IMG/VR virus record: IMGVR_UViG_3300005471_000048
Span: 1 to 27,778 of that record
Strand: one strand, 5' to 3'
Length of the DNA stretch: 27,778 nt
Origin: a virus
Shown: one piece after another, positions 19,437-27,605 of the stretch
Numbering within the stretch: position 1 is the stretch's first letter
Layout: each line of letters begins with the position of its first letter
Position numbers and translations under genes: made by a program
The notes under the pieces: generated by a model
What the model saw: only the letters and a program-made list of their open reading frames with translations
The model's database searches: none
What the model was told of the DNA's origin: nothing

Positions 19437-19700
19437 ATGAGCATGACTCGCAACGTCGTGTACGGCTCGCGGTGGCGCCAGGTCAGACTGACCGTCCTTC
19501 AGCGCGACGGGTGGCAGTGTCAGATACGGGGACCGCGGTGCACCGGGCGCGCGAGCGACGTCGATCACATCATCGACTGGCACATCGGCGGCGCCCTGTA
19601 CGACCTCGAGAACCTGCGCTCGGTCTGTCGGACCTGTCACAACCGGAAGACACACGCAGGGCACGTACAGGCCGAGCGGCGGCCCAGCCGCGAATGGTAG
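19437..19700 (+). CDS. Small HNH endonuclease adjacent to terminase (HK97 gp74-like)
   Basis: The 87-residue product has the short HNH pattern: RWRQVRLTVLQRDGWQCQI, DVDHIIDWHIGGALYDLENLRSVCRTCHNRKT. The His of DHI, the Asn in LENL and the His of CHN form the active site, and the Cys residues bind zinc. Such HNH proteins next to the large terminase are needed for specific cos cleavage in HK97-type phages. Its stop overlaps the terminase start. Confidence 0.85.
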   Translation: MSMTRNVVYGSRWRQVRLTVLQRDGWQCQIRGPRCTGRASDVDHIIDWHIGGALYDLENLRSVCRTCHNRKTHAGHVQAERRPSREW

Positions 19701-21085
19701 GGGCCTGCGCGCCCAGGTACGCGACGCGGCGCCGACCCGAGCGGTTCACGTTCGGGCACCGGCTCGCTGCGCTGGCCGAGGTGCTCGGCGTGCCGTTCAT
19801 GCCGTGGCAGTCCTACGTCGCCGACGTCGGGTGCGAGATCGAGGCCGAGACCGGGTTCCCGGCGTACAACGAGGTCATCGTCACGGTCCCGCGGCAATCG
19901 GGGAAGACCACGCTGAATCTGTCGTGGCAGCTCGATCGCTGCCTGCATTGGGGCTCACCTCAGCGTTCGGCCTTCACCGCCCAGACAGGCAAGGACGCGC
20001 GGGACAAGTGGATCGACGAGCTGTTCCCGCAGCTCGAGGCGTCCGAGCTCGCCGGCAAGATCGCGGCGATCAACCGCGGGATGGGCAACGAGGCCGTCCG
20101 GTTCCGTAACGGCTCGCTCATCCGCATCCTGTCGACGTCGGCGTCCTCGGGGCACTCGAAGACGCTCGACCAGGCCGTGATGGACGAGGTCTGGCACGAC
20201 TACGACGACCGGCGCGAGCAGGGGCTCCGGCCGGCGATGATCACGCGGGAGGACCGGCAGCTCCTGATCTGCTCGACGGCCGGGACCGCCGCCTCGACGG
20301 TGTACAACGCGAAGGTCGCGGCGGGACGGCGGGCTGTGGAGGCCGATGTCGGTCACGGCATCGCGTACTTCGAGTGGTCGGCGCCGGAGGAATGGGATCC
20401 GGAGGACCGCGAGTCGTGGTGGTCGTTCATGCCCGCGCTCGGGTTCACGATCACCGAGCGGTCGATCGAGTCCGAACGTCTGGCGATGAAACCCGGCGAG
20501 TTTCGCCGGGCCTACGGGAACCGGCCGACGATGGGCGTCGAGATGATCCTGCCGCTCGAGACCTGGCAACGGGCGTGCGACCCGACCGCCAAGCCCGAGG
20601 GCGCTTTACGGTTCGGCCTGGACGTCGCCGAGGACCGGGCCTCGGCCGCCATCGTGGCCGCGGGCGCCAACGGCGTCGTCGAGCTCATCGACCACCGGCC
20701 GGGGATCGGGTGGGTCGTCGATCGCGCCAACGAGCTCATCGACCGCCACGGCACGGCGATCGCCCTGGACTTCGGCGGTCCCGCGGGGGTGGTGGCCGAC
20801 TCGTTGCGCCGGTGTGAGCGGATGACCGGCCGCACCGTGCTGCAGGCGTGCGCCGCGACGTACGACGCGATCATCGAGGGCACGGTGCGCTTCCGCACCG
20901 ACCAGGCGTTCGACGCCGCGATCCACGGGGCTGTGCGCAAGGTCGTCGGCGATATGTGGGCGTGGTCGCGCAAGGGGTCGGTGGCCGACATCACGCCGAT
21001 CATGGCGGCGTCGCTCGCCCTGCGGTCAACGGTCACGACGCTCGCGCCCGGCTACTACGACCTCGACGATACGGAGACCGGATGA
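19694..21085 (+). CDS. terL: Terminase large subunit
   Basis: From ATG 19694 (or GTG 19697) the product is 463 residues. ATPase motifs: Walker A VPRQSGKTT (about 65-73), the SSGHSKTLDQ coupling region and Walker B AVMDEVW. The nuclease half has GLDVAEDRASAAIV (first acidic residue), ALDFGGPAGVV (second) and a late DITPIMAASLAL. It translocates DNA into the prohead and cuts it. The upstream frame is open but overlaps the HNH gene. No recognisable small terminase lies upstream; the HNH proteins may substitute in part. Confidence 0.93.
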   Translation: MVGACAPRYATRRRPERFTFGHRLAALAEVLGVPFMPWQSYVADVGCEIEAETGFPAYNEVIVTVPRQSGKTTLNLSWQLDRCLHWGSPQRSAFTAQTGKDARDKWIDELFPQLEASELAGKIAAINRGMGNEAVRFRNGSLIRILSTSASSGHSKTLDQAVMDEVWHDYDDRREQGLRPAMITREDRQLLICSTAGTAASTVYNAKVAAGRRAVEADVGHGIAYFEWSAPEEWDPEDRESWWSFMPALGFTITERSIESERLAMKPGEFRRAYGNRPTMGVEMILPLETWQRACDPTAKPEGALRFGLDVAEDRASAAIVAAGANGVVELIDHRPGIGWVVDRANELIDRHGTAIALDFGGPAGVVADSLRRCERMTGRTVLQACAATYDAIIEGTVRFRTDQAFDAAIHGAVRKVVGDMWAWSRKGSVADITPIMAASLALRSTVTTLAPGYYDLDDTETG

Positions 21086-22359
21086 GCCTGCTCGAACGGC
21101 TGGATCAGTTCCTCTGGGCGCCCGAGCGCCGCGCCGAACAGCACGCCATCGACCGGATGGATCTGTGGGGTCGGGGCGAGTCGATCGGCGAGCCCGTCCA
21201 CGCCGGGGTGGAGGTCTCGCAGGAGGGCGCGCTGCGCCTGTCGGTCGTGTGGCGGTGCGTGAGGCTGATCTCCGAGACGCTCGCGGGACTGCCGGCCGAC
21301 GTGGTGCGGAAGAAGGGCGACATCCGCCAGCCAGTCGAGCGGCCTCCCGCGTGGCTCGAGCAGCCGAACCCGGAGGCGACGTGGTTCGAGTTCACCGAGC
21401 GCGTCTTCGAGTCGCTGCTGATGGATGGGAACGCGTTCATCGTCATCACCGCTCGGGACTCGACGACGTTCCCGAGCGAGCTGAACACGCTGAACCCGCA
21501 GATGGTGCAGGTCAAGCGTCGTCGCAACGGTCAGACGTTCTTCCTGTGGGACGGCCAGCGTGAGCTCGAGCGGTACGGGCCGACCGCTCCCGGCGGCGAG
21601 GTGCTGCACATCAGACTCGCGTCGGGGGGGACCGGGCGCGGCTTGTCCCCGATCGCGGCGGCGATGCAGTCGATCGGGCTGGCGCTGGCCGCCGAGAAGC
21701 AGGGTGCGCGGTTCTACGGCCGGGGACAGACGCTCGCGGGTCTGATGGAGTTCGAGCCGACGGCGACGCAGGAGAACGTCGACCTAACCAAAGCCAACTG
21801 GCGGCGTCGGCACGCCGGCACCGATCGTGCGTACGAGCCCGGCATCCTGGTCGGTGCGAAGTGGAAGCCGATGTCCGTCACGCCCGAGGAGGGGCAGTTC
21901 CTACAGACGCGGGCGTTCCAGGTCGAGGACATCGCGTCGAGGTTCTACGGCATCCCGCCCCACCTCGTCGGGCTGACCGAGAAACAGACGAGCTGGGGCA
22001 CCGGGGTCGAGCAGCAGGGGATCGGGTTGTACCGGTTCACGCTGCGCGGTCACATGATCCGGTTCGAGCAGGCGATGAGCCAACTGCTGCCGCGGGGGCA
22101 GTTCCTACGGCTGAACCCAAGGGCGCTGCTCGAGGCCGACTCGGAGACCGAGGCGAAGGTGCTGCAGACGGCGCTGCAGAACGCGGTCATCACCCGCAAC
22201 GACTGGCGGGCGATCCTGGACAAGGCTCCGGTGCCAGGGGGCGACCGGTTCATCCTTCCGGCGCAGATGCAGATCCTCACCCCGGCGGGTGAGATGGAGG
22301 CCAAACCCGAATCGGCACCGAGCTCCAACGGGAAGGTTCCAGCGGAGGTGAACCCGTGA
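21082..22359 (+). CDS. Portal protein (HK97 family)
   Basis: The 425-residue product follows the terminase with an ATGA overlap. Typical features: an N-terminal ALRLSVVWRCVRLISETLAGLP helix, PAWLEQPNP, LLMDGNAFIV, a FQVEDIASRFYGIPPHLVGL segment and an EQQGIGLYRFTLRGHMIRFEQAM region. The dodecameric portal forms the DNA entry ring and the head-tail joint. The Pro/Ser/Asn-rich C-terminus is probably disordered. Confidence 0.95.
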   Translation: MSLLERLDQFLWAPERRAEQHAIDRMDLWGRGESIGEPVHAGVEVSQEGALRLSVVWRCVRLISETLAGLPADVVRKKGDIRQPVERPPAWLEQPNPEATWFEFTERVFESLLMDGNAFIVITARDSTTFPSELNTLNPQMVQVKRRRNGQTFFLWDGQRELERYGPTAPGGEVLHIRLASGGTGRGLSPIAAAMQSIGLALAAEKQGARFYGRGQTLAGLMEFEPTATQENVDLTKANWRRRHAGTDRAYEPGILVGAKWKPMSVTPEEGQFLQTRAFQVEDIASRFYGIPPHLVGLTEKQTSWGTGVEQQGIGLYRFTLRGHMIRFEQAMSQLLPRGQFLRLNPRALLEADSETEAKVLQTALQNAVITRNDWRAILDKAPVPGGDRFILPAQMQILTPAGEMEAKPESAPSSNGKVPAEVNP

Positions 22360-23279
22360 GGCAGATGGAGTACGAGACGATGGGGTTCGAGCTTGCGCAG
22401 CTCGAGCTGCACTCAGACGGCGACGGTCGCACGATGGTCGGATACGCGAGCGCGTTCGACGTGCCGATGATGGGCGACGCCGGCGAGACGGTCGTGATGG
22501 ACCCGCGCGTGTGGGACAAGACGCTCAAGGAACGCGCCGGCCAGATCCAGGTGCTCTACCACCACGGCCGCGACCCTCAGATCGGGACGAAGCCGCTCGG
22601 GGTGCCCTCGGTGCTGCGGACGGATCGCAAGGGTCTGTGGACCGAGACACCGCTCGCCCACACGTCGTACAACGACGAGATCGTGATCCCACTGCTCGCA
22701 TCGGGGGCGCTGCGCGCCATGTCGGTCGGGTTCGGCGTGATCGCGCAGTCGTGGGACGACAAGGGCAACGAGCGCAGGGTGACCGAGGCGATCCTGGGCG
22801 AGTTCGGCCCGACGCCGTTCCCGCGGAACCTCGGTGCGACGGCCGCCCTGCACTCGATGGATCTGATCGAGTTCCTCGAGGAGCATTGGGATGGTGCCGC
22901 AGCGATGCGGGCGTGCTCGACCGCCGCCGACTTCCGGCAGATCGCGTTCGAGCGTTCCAACGACTCGGACCCTGACACGGCCGCCCACTGGACCCTGCCG
23001 CATCACCAGCGCCCCGGCGCTGGCGCCGACTCGGCCGGCGTCGCCGCAGCGCTTGGGGCGTTGAGCGGCGCTCGTGGTGGAGCACCGGACCTCAAGCAAT
23101 CCGTCGAAACAGTCAGGGCACATCTACAGGCGCACCAGGCCGAGTCATCGTCCGATGACGACCGCGGCACCGATGAGGCCGCCGCATCGTCGATCGGCGA
23201 CCGGCTCACCCGGCGCATGGACGAACACGCAGCCGACCTCGCAGAACAGGAGGCACGATGGCAAGCACTCGGGAGCTGA
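22356..23279 (+). CDS. Prohead protease (HK97 U35 type) with scaffold-like tail
   Basis: The 307-residue product starts at GTG 22356, overlapping the portal stop; ATG 22365 is an alternative. The S78/U35 protease core shows VGYASAFDVP, then IQVLYHHGRD with the active-site His and LRAMSVGFGV with the nucleophile Ser. From about residue 190 it becomes helical and charged, ending in DRLTRRMDEHAADLAEQEARW, which may help scaffold assembly. It cleaves the capsid delta domain during maturation. It overlaps the capsid gene by 22 bases. Confidence 0.93.
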   Translation: MRQMEYETMGFELAQLELHSDGDGRTMVGYASAFDVPMMGDAGETVVMDPRVWDKTLKERAGQIQVLYHHGRDPQIGTKPLGVPSVLRTDRKGLWTETPLAHTSYNDEIVIPLLASGALRAMSVGFGVIAQSWDDKGNERRVTEAILGEFGPTPFPRNLGATAALHSMDLIEFLEEHWDGAAAMRACSTAADFRQIAFERSNDSDPDTAAHWTLPHHQRPGAGADSAGVAAALGALSGARGGAPDLKQSVETVRAHLQAHQAESSSDDDRGTDEAAASSIGDRLTRRMDEHAADLAEQEARWQALGS

Positions 23280-24526
23280 TCCGCGAGCTCCACGATTCAC
23301 GGCGCCGCGACATCGAGGAGCAGCGCGCCATCTTCATCGAGATGGAGGGCAGCCTCGACGATCCGGGCAACGCGGAACGACAGGCCAAGTGGGACGCCCT
23401 GGACGGGGTGATCGTCGACAAGGGCAAGCGCATCGAAGTGATGACGTCGATGCTCGAGCACGAGTCCGAGCAGGCCAAACAGCGCGAGAAGTACAGCGAG
23501 CTGTTCCGGTCCGAGGCCGAGGACTTCGCCGAGCACAAGGCGGTCGAGGACCGCATCCGAACGTGGATGTCGGCCTCGCTGCCCAACGCCGAGGTGTACG
23601 CCCCGAAGGCGATCACGCTGACCTGGGAGACGCACGACCTGGTCAAGGGCACGACCACGGCCGGCGGCTTCACCGTCCCGCAAGACTTCGTGAACGAGCT
23701 CATGACGCACCTGGTCGAGGCGGCGGCGGTTCGCCAGACCAACGCACGGGTGTTCCAGACCGCCGAAGGCCGCGACCTGCCGGTGCCGAAGACCACGGCA
23801 CACGGTACGGCCGTGCTTCTGACGGAGGGTGCGGCGCTGACCGAAGGTGATCCGGCCTTCGGCCAGGTCACGCTCAACGCCTACAAGTTCGGCGACCTGA
23901 TCCAGGTCTCGCGGGAGCTGATCCAGGACACCGGGGTCGACCTGCTGGGCTACCTCGCCGAGCAGGCCGGGGAGGCGATCGGGAACGTGACCGGGACGTA
24001 CTTCGTCACCGGGACCGGCACCGGCCAGCCTCAGGGCATCGCCAACGCCCCGACGGTGGGTAAGACCGGGGTCACCGGCCAGACGCTCACCTGGATCGCC
24101 AACGACATCGTCGACCTGTATCACTCGATCGTGACCCGCTACCGTCGGAACGCGACGTGGATCATGAACGACCTGACGGCGGCCATCACGCGGAAGATCA
24201 GGGACGACACCGGCGGCGCCGGGCTCGGCAATTTCCTGTGGCAGCCGGGCCTGCAGGCCGGGGCGCCGGACACCATCTTCGGGCGTCCGGTGCTGACCGA
24301 CCCGAACATGGCCGTGATGGCGGCCAACGCCAACTCGGTCGCGTTCGGGGACTTCTCGAAGTACTACGCGATCCGCGACGTGCGGGAGATCGCCTTCGAG
24401 CGGTCGGATGACTTCGCCTTCGCGAACGACCTGGTGAGCTTCCGTGCGATCTTCCGCACGGACGGCAAGCAGATCATCAACGGGTCGGCCGCGGCGGTGA
24501 AGTTCTACAAGAACAGCGCCACGTAA
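23258..24526 (+). CDS. Major capsid protein (HK97 fold)
   Basis: The 422-residue product has an N-terminal coiled-coil delta domain (residues 1-100, rich in Glu, Lys and Arg) that acts as internal scaffold and should be removed by the protease. The HK97 fold follows: TTTAGGFTVPQDFVNELM, VSRELIQDT, FGRPVLTDPNM and a C-terminal FRTDGKQIINGSAA segment. It forms the icosahedral shell. A 12-bp hairpin follows the stop, perhaps protecting or ending part of the capsid mRNA. Confidence 0.95.
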   Translation: MASTRELIRELHDSRRRDIEEQRAIFIEMEGSLDDPGNAERQAKWDALDGVIVDKGKRIEVMTSMLEHESEQAKQREKYSELFRSEAEDFAEHKAVEDRIRTWMSASLPNAEVYAPKAITLTWETHDLVKGTTTAGGFTVPQDFVNELMTHLVEAAAVRQTNARVFQTAEGRDLPVPKTTAHGTAVLLTEGAALTEGDPAFGQVTLNAYKFGDLIQVSRELIQDTGVDLLGYLAEQAGEAIGNVTGTYFVTGTGTGQPQGIANAPTVGKTGVTGQTLTWIANDIVDLYHSIVTRYRRNATWIMNDLTAAITRKIRDDTGGAGLGNFLWQPGLQAGAPDTIFGRPVLTDPNMAVMAANANSVAFGDFSKYYAIRDVREIAFERSDDFAFANDLVSFRAIFRTDGKQIINGSAAAVKFYKNSAT

Positions 24527-24560
24527 TGCCGTTGACGAAGGCGACCGTGGCACCGGTGCA

Positions 24561-24588
24561 GGGTGGGGGGACTCCGGTCCCCTCACCC
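24561..24588. terminator. Intercistronic hairpin after the capsid gene (UCCG tetraloop)
   Basis: GGGTGGGGGGAC (24561-24572) pairs over 12 bp (one G-T pair) with GTCCCCTCACCC (24577-24588). The loop is TCCG, a UNCG-type tetraloop that gives very stable RNA hairpins. There is no T-run; a strong RBS (GGAGGGAGGA) follows directly. It probably stabilises or partly terminates the capsid transcript. Confidence 0.7.
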
Positions 24589-24603
24589 TCGGAGGGAGGA
24601 AAG

Positions 24604-24807
24604 ATGGCAGGCACGAAGGTCCGCATCCTGTACCCGTCGGCGTTCGAGGCGCGCGGCATCGAGACGTGGAAGCGCGAGGAGCTCAAGCGGCCCGACGGGC
24701 GGGTGTACGTCCGCGACCTCGAGCAGCTCGAGGAGGTCACGATCGACCCGAAGGTGGCCGAGGAGCTCATCGCTGCCGGACACGCCGAGAAAGTCGCTGA
24801 CAAGTAG
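24604..24807 (+). CDS. Small head-region protein
   Basis: From ATG 24604 (GGAGGGAGGA just upstream) the product is 67 residues, charged and mainly alpha-beta: KVRILYPSAFEARGIETWKRE, RVYVRDLEQLEEV, then DPKVAEELIAAGHAEKV. Position between capsid and connector suggests a head-tail or decoration role. The ATG at 24526 overlaps the capsid stop, but that extension would cross the hairpin and is less likely. No family recognised. Confidence 0.6.
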   Translation: MAGTKVRILYPSAFEARGIETWKREELKRPDGRVYVRDLEQLEEVTIDPKVAEELIAAGHAEKVADK

Positions 24808-25641
24808 GTGACCGTTCAGCGCGTCCTCCGTGACACACGGGCGCAGCCCGAGGTGGTGTTCTACGTCGGCACGACGCCGACCGACGCCGACGCGTCCGTC
24901 ACGGTGGACATCTTCCGCGGCGACGGCTCGATCTTCGCCACCGACGCGGCGACGACCCACGGCGCGACGGGTCACTACTCGTACACGCTCGCGCCGCAGT
25001 CGGTGCTCGAGCGGTTCCAGATCGTGTGGGAGGGCACGTTCGGCGGCGTCGTGCAGCGGCAGACGTCGTACGTGGAGGTCGTTGGCGGCTACGTCGTCGC
25101 GCTCGCCGATCTGCAGGCCGAGTCCGGGCTGTCGACGAAGACCCCGGCCCAGCTCGCCGAGGCGCGACAGTGGTTCGAGGATCTCGCCGAGCAATACTGC
25201 GGCGTGGCGTTCGTGCCGCGGTACGCCCGCGAGGTGCGCGACGGCGATGGGACCAACGAGCTCGAGCTGCGCCATCCGTATCCCCAGACGGTGCTGTCGT
25301 GCAAGGTGGGCGGCGTCGCCCAGACCGGCCTTACGACGTGGGACCTGTATCCCGAAGGACTCGTGGCCCGTGACACCGGGGCTTTCAGCGTTGGCCGGCG
25401 CAACGTCGAGATCATCTACGAGCACGGCCTCGACACGGTTCCCTCAGACGTCCGAGAGGCGGCGCTGACCGCGATCCGGTCGAACGTGTTGAGCGCAACC
25501 GCGGGAGGCGGCATCCCGGCCGGGGTCACGCAGCTCATCACCGACGCGGGCACATACAACTTCGGTCGACCTACCTCGCCGTTCGGGATTCGTGACGTCG
25601 ACCTAGTGTTGGCCGCGCGGAAGATCATCCCCGTCGGCTGA
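24808..25641 (+). CDS. Head-tail connector (gp6/gp15-like) with N-terminal beta domain
   Basis: The 277-residue product starts at GTG 24808 directly after the previous stop. The N-terminal ~90 residues form a beta-rich domain (VVFYVGTTPTDADASVTVDIF, YSYTLAPQSVLERFQIVW). The C-terminal part is a helical connector domain: AEARQWFEDLAEQYCGVAFVPR, EVRDGDGTNELEL, then DTVPSDVREAALTAIRSNVLS. The latter pattern is typical of gp6/gp15-type adaptor rings that join portal and tail. The extra beta domain is unusual and could decorate the neck. Confidence 0.8.
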   Translation: MTVQRVLRDTRAQPEVVFYVGTTPTDADASVTVDIFRGDGSIFATDAATTHGATGHYSYTLAPQSVLERFQIVWEGTFGGVVQRQTSYVEVVGGYVVALADLQAESGLSTKTPAQLAEARQWFEDLAEQYCGVAFVPRYAREVRDGDGTNELELRHPYPQTVLSCKVGGVAQTGLTTWDLYPEGLVARDTGAFSVGRRNVEIIYEHGLDTVPSDVREAALTAIRSNVLSATAGGGIPAGVTQLITDAGTYNFGRPTSPFGIRDVDLVLAARKIIPVG

Positions 25642-26096
25642 TGTCGCGGACGTCGCGCCTCGCCGCCGCTGAGATAGGGCTGTTCCACCTGCTCGAGGGA
25701 CGCGCTGCCATCGGGGGCAACCCGCTCTCGGGCGTGCCGCTGTCCTACGGGTGGCCGGGAGATGAGCTCGCCAACGAGCACGTGTGGATCGGTGAGGAGG
25801 CCACGTCCGAGCAGACGTGGGAGATCACCGGATCGGGCACGCAGGCCAAGACCGAGACGGCCTCGCTCGAGGTGTGGTTCTGGCACACGGTCCCCGGCAG
25901 CGACTACCCGACCGCGCGCGACCGCATCCTCGAGATGGTCGCCGAGCTCGAGATCGCGCTGCGCGACGACTGGAAACTGCAGGAGACAGTCTTCGACGCG
26001 ACGCTGACCCGCATCCGCAAGGCCGCGGCGCCCGCCGAGAACGCGCGCGGGCTGTTCGTCCGCGCTGACGTCGAGTTCAGGGCATGGCTCTCGTGA
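25641..26096 (+). CDS. Tail terminator / minor tail protein
   Basis: The 151-residue product starts at ATG overlapping the previous TGA. It has an alpha-beta fold profile (LAAAEIGLFHLLEGRAA, SLEVWFWHTVPGSDYPTARDRILEMVAELEIALRDDW, then LFVRADVEFRAWLS) like tail terminators, which cap the growing tube and join it to the head. Assignment rests on order (between connector and tail tube) and overall pattern. Confidence 0.65.
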   Translation: MSRTSRLAAAEIGLFHLLEGRAAIGGNPLSGVPLSYGWPGDELANEHVWIGEEATSEQTWEITGSGTQAKTETASLEVWFWHTVPGSDYPTARDRILEMVAELEIALRDDWKLQETVFDATLTRIRKAAAPAENARGLFVRADVEFRAWLS

Positions 26097-26109
26097 CGAG
26101 GAGGTCGTC

Positions 26110-26277
26110 GTGAAGTTCCGCGTGAAGGAAGACGTCTCGGTGTCGAACCAGTTCGGGCCGGACACCGAGTTCAAGCAGGGCGTGCATGAGGCGAAGGAAG
26201 CGAACCGGGCGCAGCTCGAGCAGCTCGAGAGCCTCGGCCTCGCGGAACGGGTGAAGTCGTCCGACAAGGAGGCATGA
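26110..26277 (+). CDS. 55-residue tail-region protein
   Basis: GTG 26110 has GAGGAGG five to six bases upstream. The 55-residue product is helical and charged (FKQGVHEAKEANRAQLEQLESLGLAERVKSSDKEA), and its end lies directly before the GTG of the tail tube gene. It resembles small tail-associated proteins of unknown role in other siphoviruses. Confidence 0.65.
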   Translation: MKFRVKEDVSVSNQFGPDTEFKQGVHEAKEANRAQLEQLESLGLAERVKSSDKEA

Positions 26278-26278
26278 G

Positions 26279-27268
26279 GTGGCGCTGAACAAGAAGATCG
26301 CGGTCGTCGCGTTCGACAAGCAGACCTCGTTCGGCACCCTGGCGGCGAGCCGGAAGTACGGGTTCGGGGTGCGGTCGGGCTCCATCCTCGACGCCGGGGT
26401 CGACCAGGCGTACGAGGAGCTCACGACGGCCAACCGCTTCCCGCCATCGGCCTACCGATCCGGCGCCCAGTGGACGGTCGACGCCGTTTCGAGGGCGTGG
26501 CCCCGGTCGGTCGTCATGCTGCTCGAGAACGCACTCGGGTCACGGAACACGACCGGCGCCGGTGACCCGTTCACCCACACTCTCACCCCGGCCGACGTCC
26601 CCGGCTACCTCACCGCGGCGACCCGGCTCGACACGGAGTACCACAAGATCCGCGACTGCCGCGTCGATGTGCTGTCGTTCTCGTGGAACCAGGCCGAGCC
26701 GGTCGAGATGGGCGTGCGGATGATGGGAACCGTCGGCTCCCCGTACACGACCTCCGGTGACCCCACCACCGACGACTCGGACCAGCAGTCGTTCTACCCC
26801 GCGGGCGGCGTCTTCCAGATCGACTCGGACTCGACGACGCCGGTCACCGCCGACATCACGGGCGGCACCATCACGATCGCCAACCACCTCGAGGCAGTGC
26901 GCGTCTCCCGGTCGCTCGAGCCGATCGACGTGTGGCCGGGTCTGCACGAGATCACCGTGACGCTCCGACTGATCCCGACGAACACGACGCTGTGGCGCTC
27001 AGTCGTGACCGGCGCCGACGCCGGAACCGCGCTCGGGAGCGCGCCAGTGTATGGATCTTTCCACACGCTGTTCACGATCACGGCCGGCACCCGTGACCTG
27101 GATATGACCGCTACGCGCATCGCGTTCATGGGCGACTACCCCGAGCCCGACCCCGCGGGCGGGCCGGTCGAGATCGAGCTCACCGGCACCGTGGTCAAGC
27201 CAGCGGCCGCGGCGTTCACCGCCGTCGTTCACAACCAGGACGCGGCGACCAACTACGCGGGCTCCTAA
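26279..27268 (+). CDS. Major tail (tube) protein
   Basis: The 329-residue product starts at GTG with GAGG upstream. It carries typical tail tube features: an N-terminal FDKQTSFGTL-x3-RKYGFGVRSGSI stretch, PFTHTLTP near the middle, SFSWNQAEPVEMGVRMMGT, and alternating strands with many Thr, Asp and Gly. It polymerises into the tube around the tape measure protein. Its large size suggests an added surface domain at the C-terminus. Confidence 0.9.
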   Translation: MALNKKIAVVAFDKQTSFGTLAASRKYGFGVRSGSILDAGVDQAYEELTTANRFPPSAYRSGAQWTVDAVSRAWPRSVVMLLENALGSRNTTGAGDPFTHTLTPADVPGYLTAATRLDTEYHKIRDCRVDVLSFSWNQAEPVEMGVRMMGTVGSPYTTSGDPTTDDSDQQSFYPAGGVFQIDSDSTTPVTADITGGTITIANHLEAVRVSRSLEPIDVWPGLHEITVTLRLIPTNTTLWRSVVTGADAGTALGSAPVYGSFHTLFTITAGTRDLDMTATRIAFMGDYPEPDPAGGPVEIELTGTVVKPAAAAFTAVVHNQDAATNYAGS

Positions 27269-27290
27269 CCCGCGGGAACAGGGAGGCACC

Positions 27291-27605
27291 ATGTTCATCG
27301 TCAACGACCTCGGGAGCGAGGTGCTGAACGCGGACAACGTGTTCTCGTTCGCTGTCCTGCAGGCTTCCGATGGGAACTCGATCCTGATGGCATTCGCGCC
27401 CGCGCTCGCCCAAGCGGGTCCGCTGCAGACGGCGCTCGTCGTCGGGACGAAGGATCGCTGTCAGCGCGCGCTCAAGTGCATCACCGACGGCCTCAAGCAG
27501 CGACAGCACATCGTCGACCTGGTCGGCATCCTCGGCCAACGGCCGGACATCACCGTCCCGCAGCAGAAGATCGTGCTGCCCGGCAACGGCGAAGGGCGGC
27601 CGTGA
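27291..27605 (+). CDS. Hypothetical tail-region protein
   Basis: The 104-residue product lies between the tail tube and the tail chaperone. It has an N-terminal beta-rich part (ADNVFSFAVLQASDGNSILMAF), a helical middle (TKDRCQRALKCITDGLKQRQHIV) and a Pro-rich end. It overlaps the next ATG as TGATG. GGGAGGCACC upstream of ATG 27291 is the RBS. No family recognised. Confidence 0.6.
   Translation: MFIVNDLGSEVLNADNVFSFAVLQASDGNSILMAFAPALAQAGPLQTALVVGTKDRCQRALKCITDGLKQRQHIVDLVGILGQRPDITVPQQKIVLPGNGEGRP

Noticed and set aside
19472-19693. N-terminal extension of the terminase frame into the HNH gene
   Set aside because: It overlaps the well-supported HNH domain and is Arg-rich; the start at 19694/19697 fits the terminase family.
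20848-21081. N-terminal extension of the portal frame into the terminase gene
   Set aside because: The extension is Arg/Gly/His-rich shadow sequence; ATG 21082 at an ATGA overlap is the natural start.
23297-24586. A 429-codon minus-strand frame opposite the capsid gene
   Set aside because: Shadow of the major capsid gene; low-complexity Arg/Leu/Val/Gly composition and no plausible start signal.
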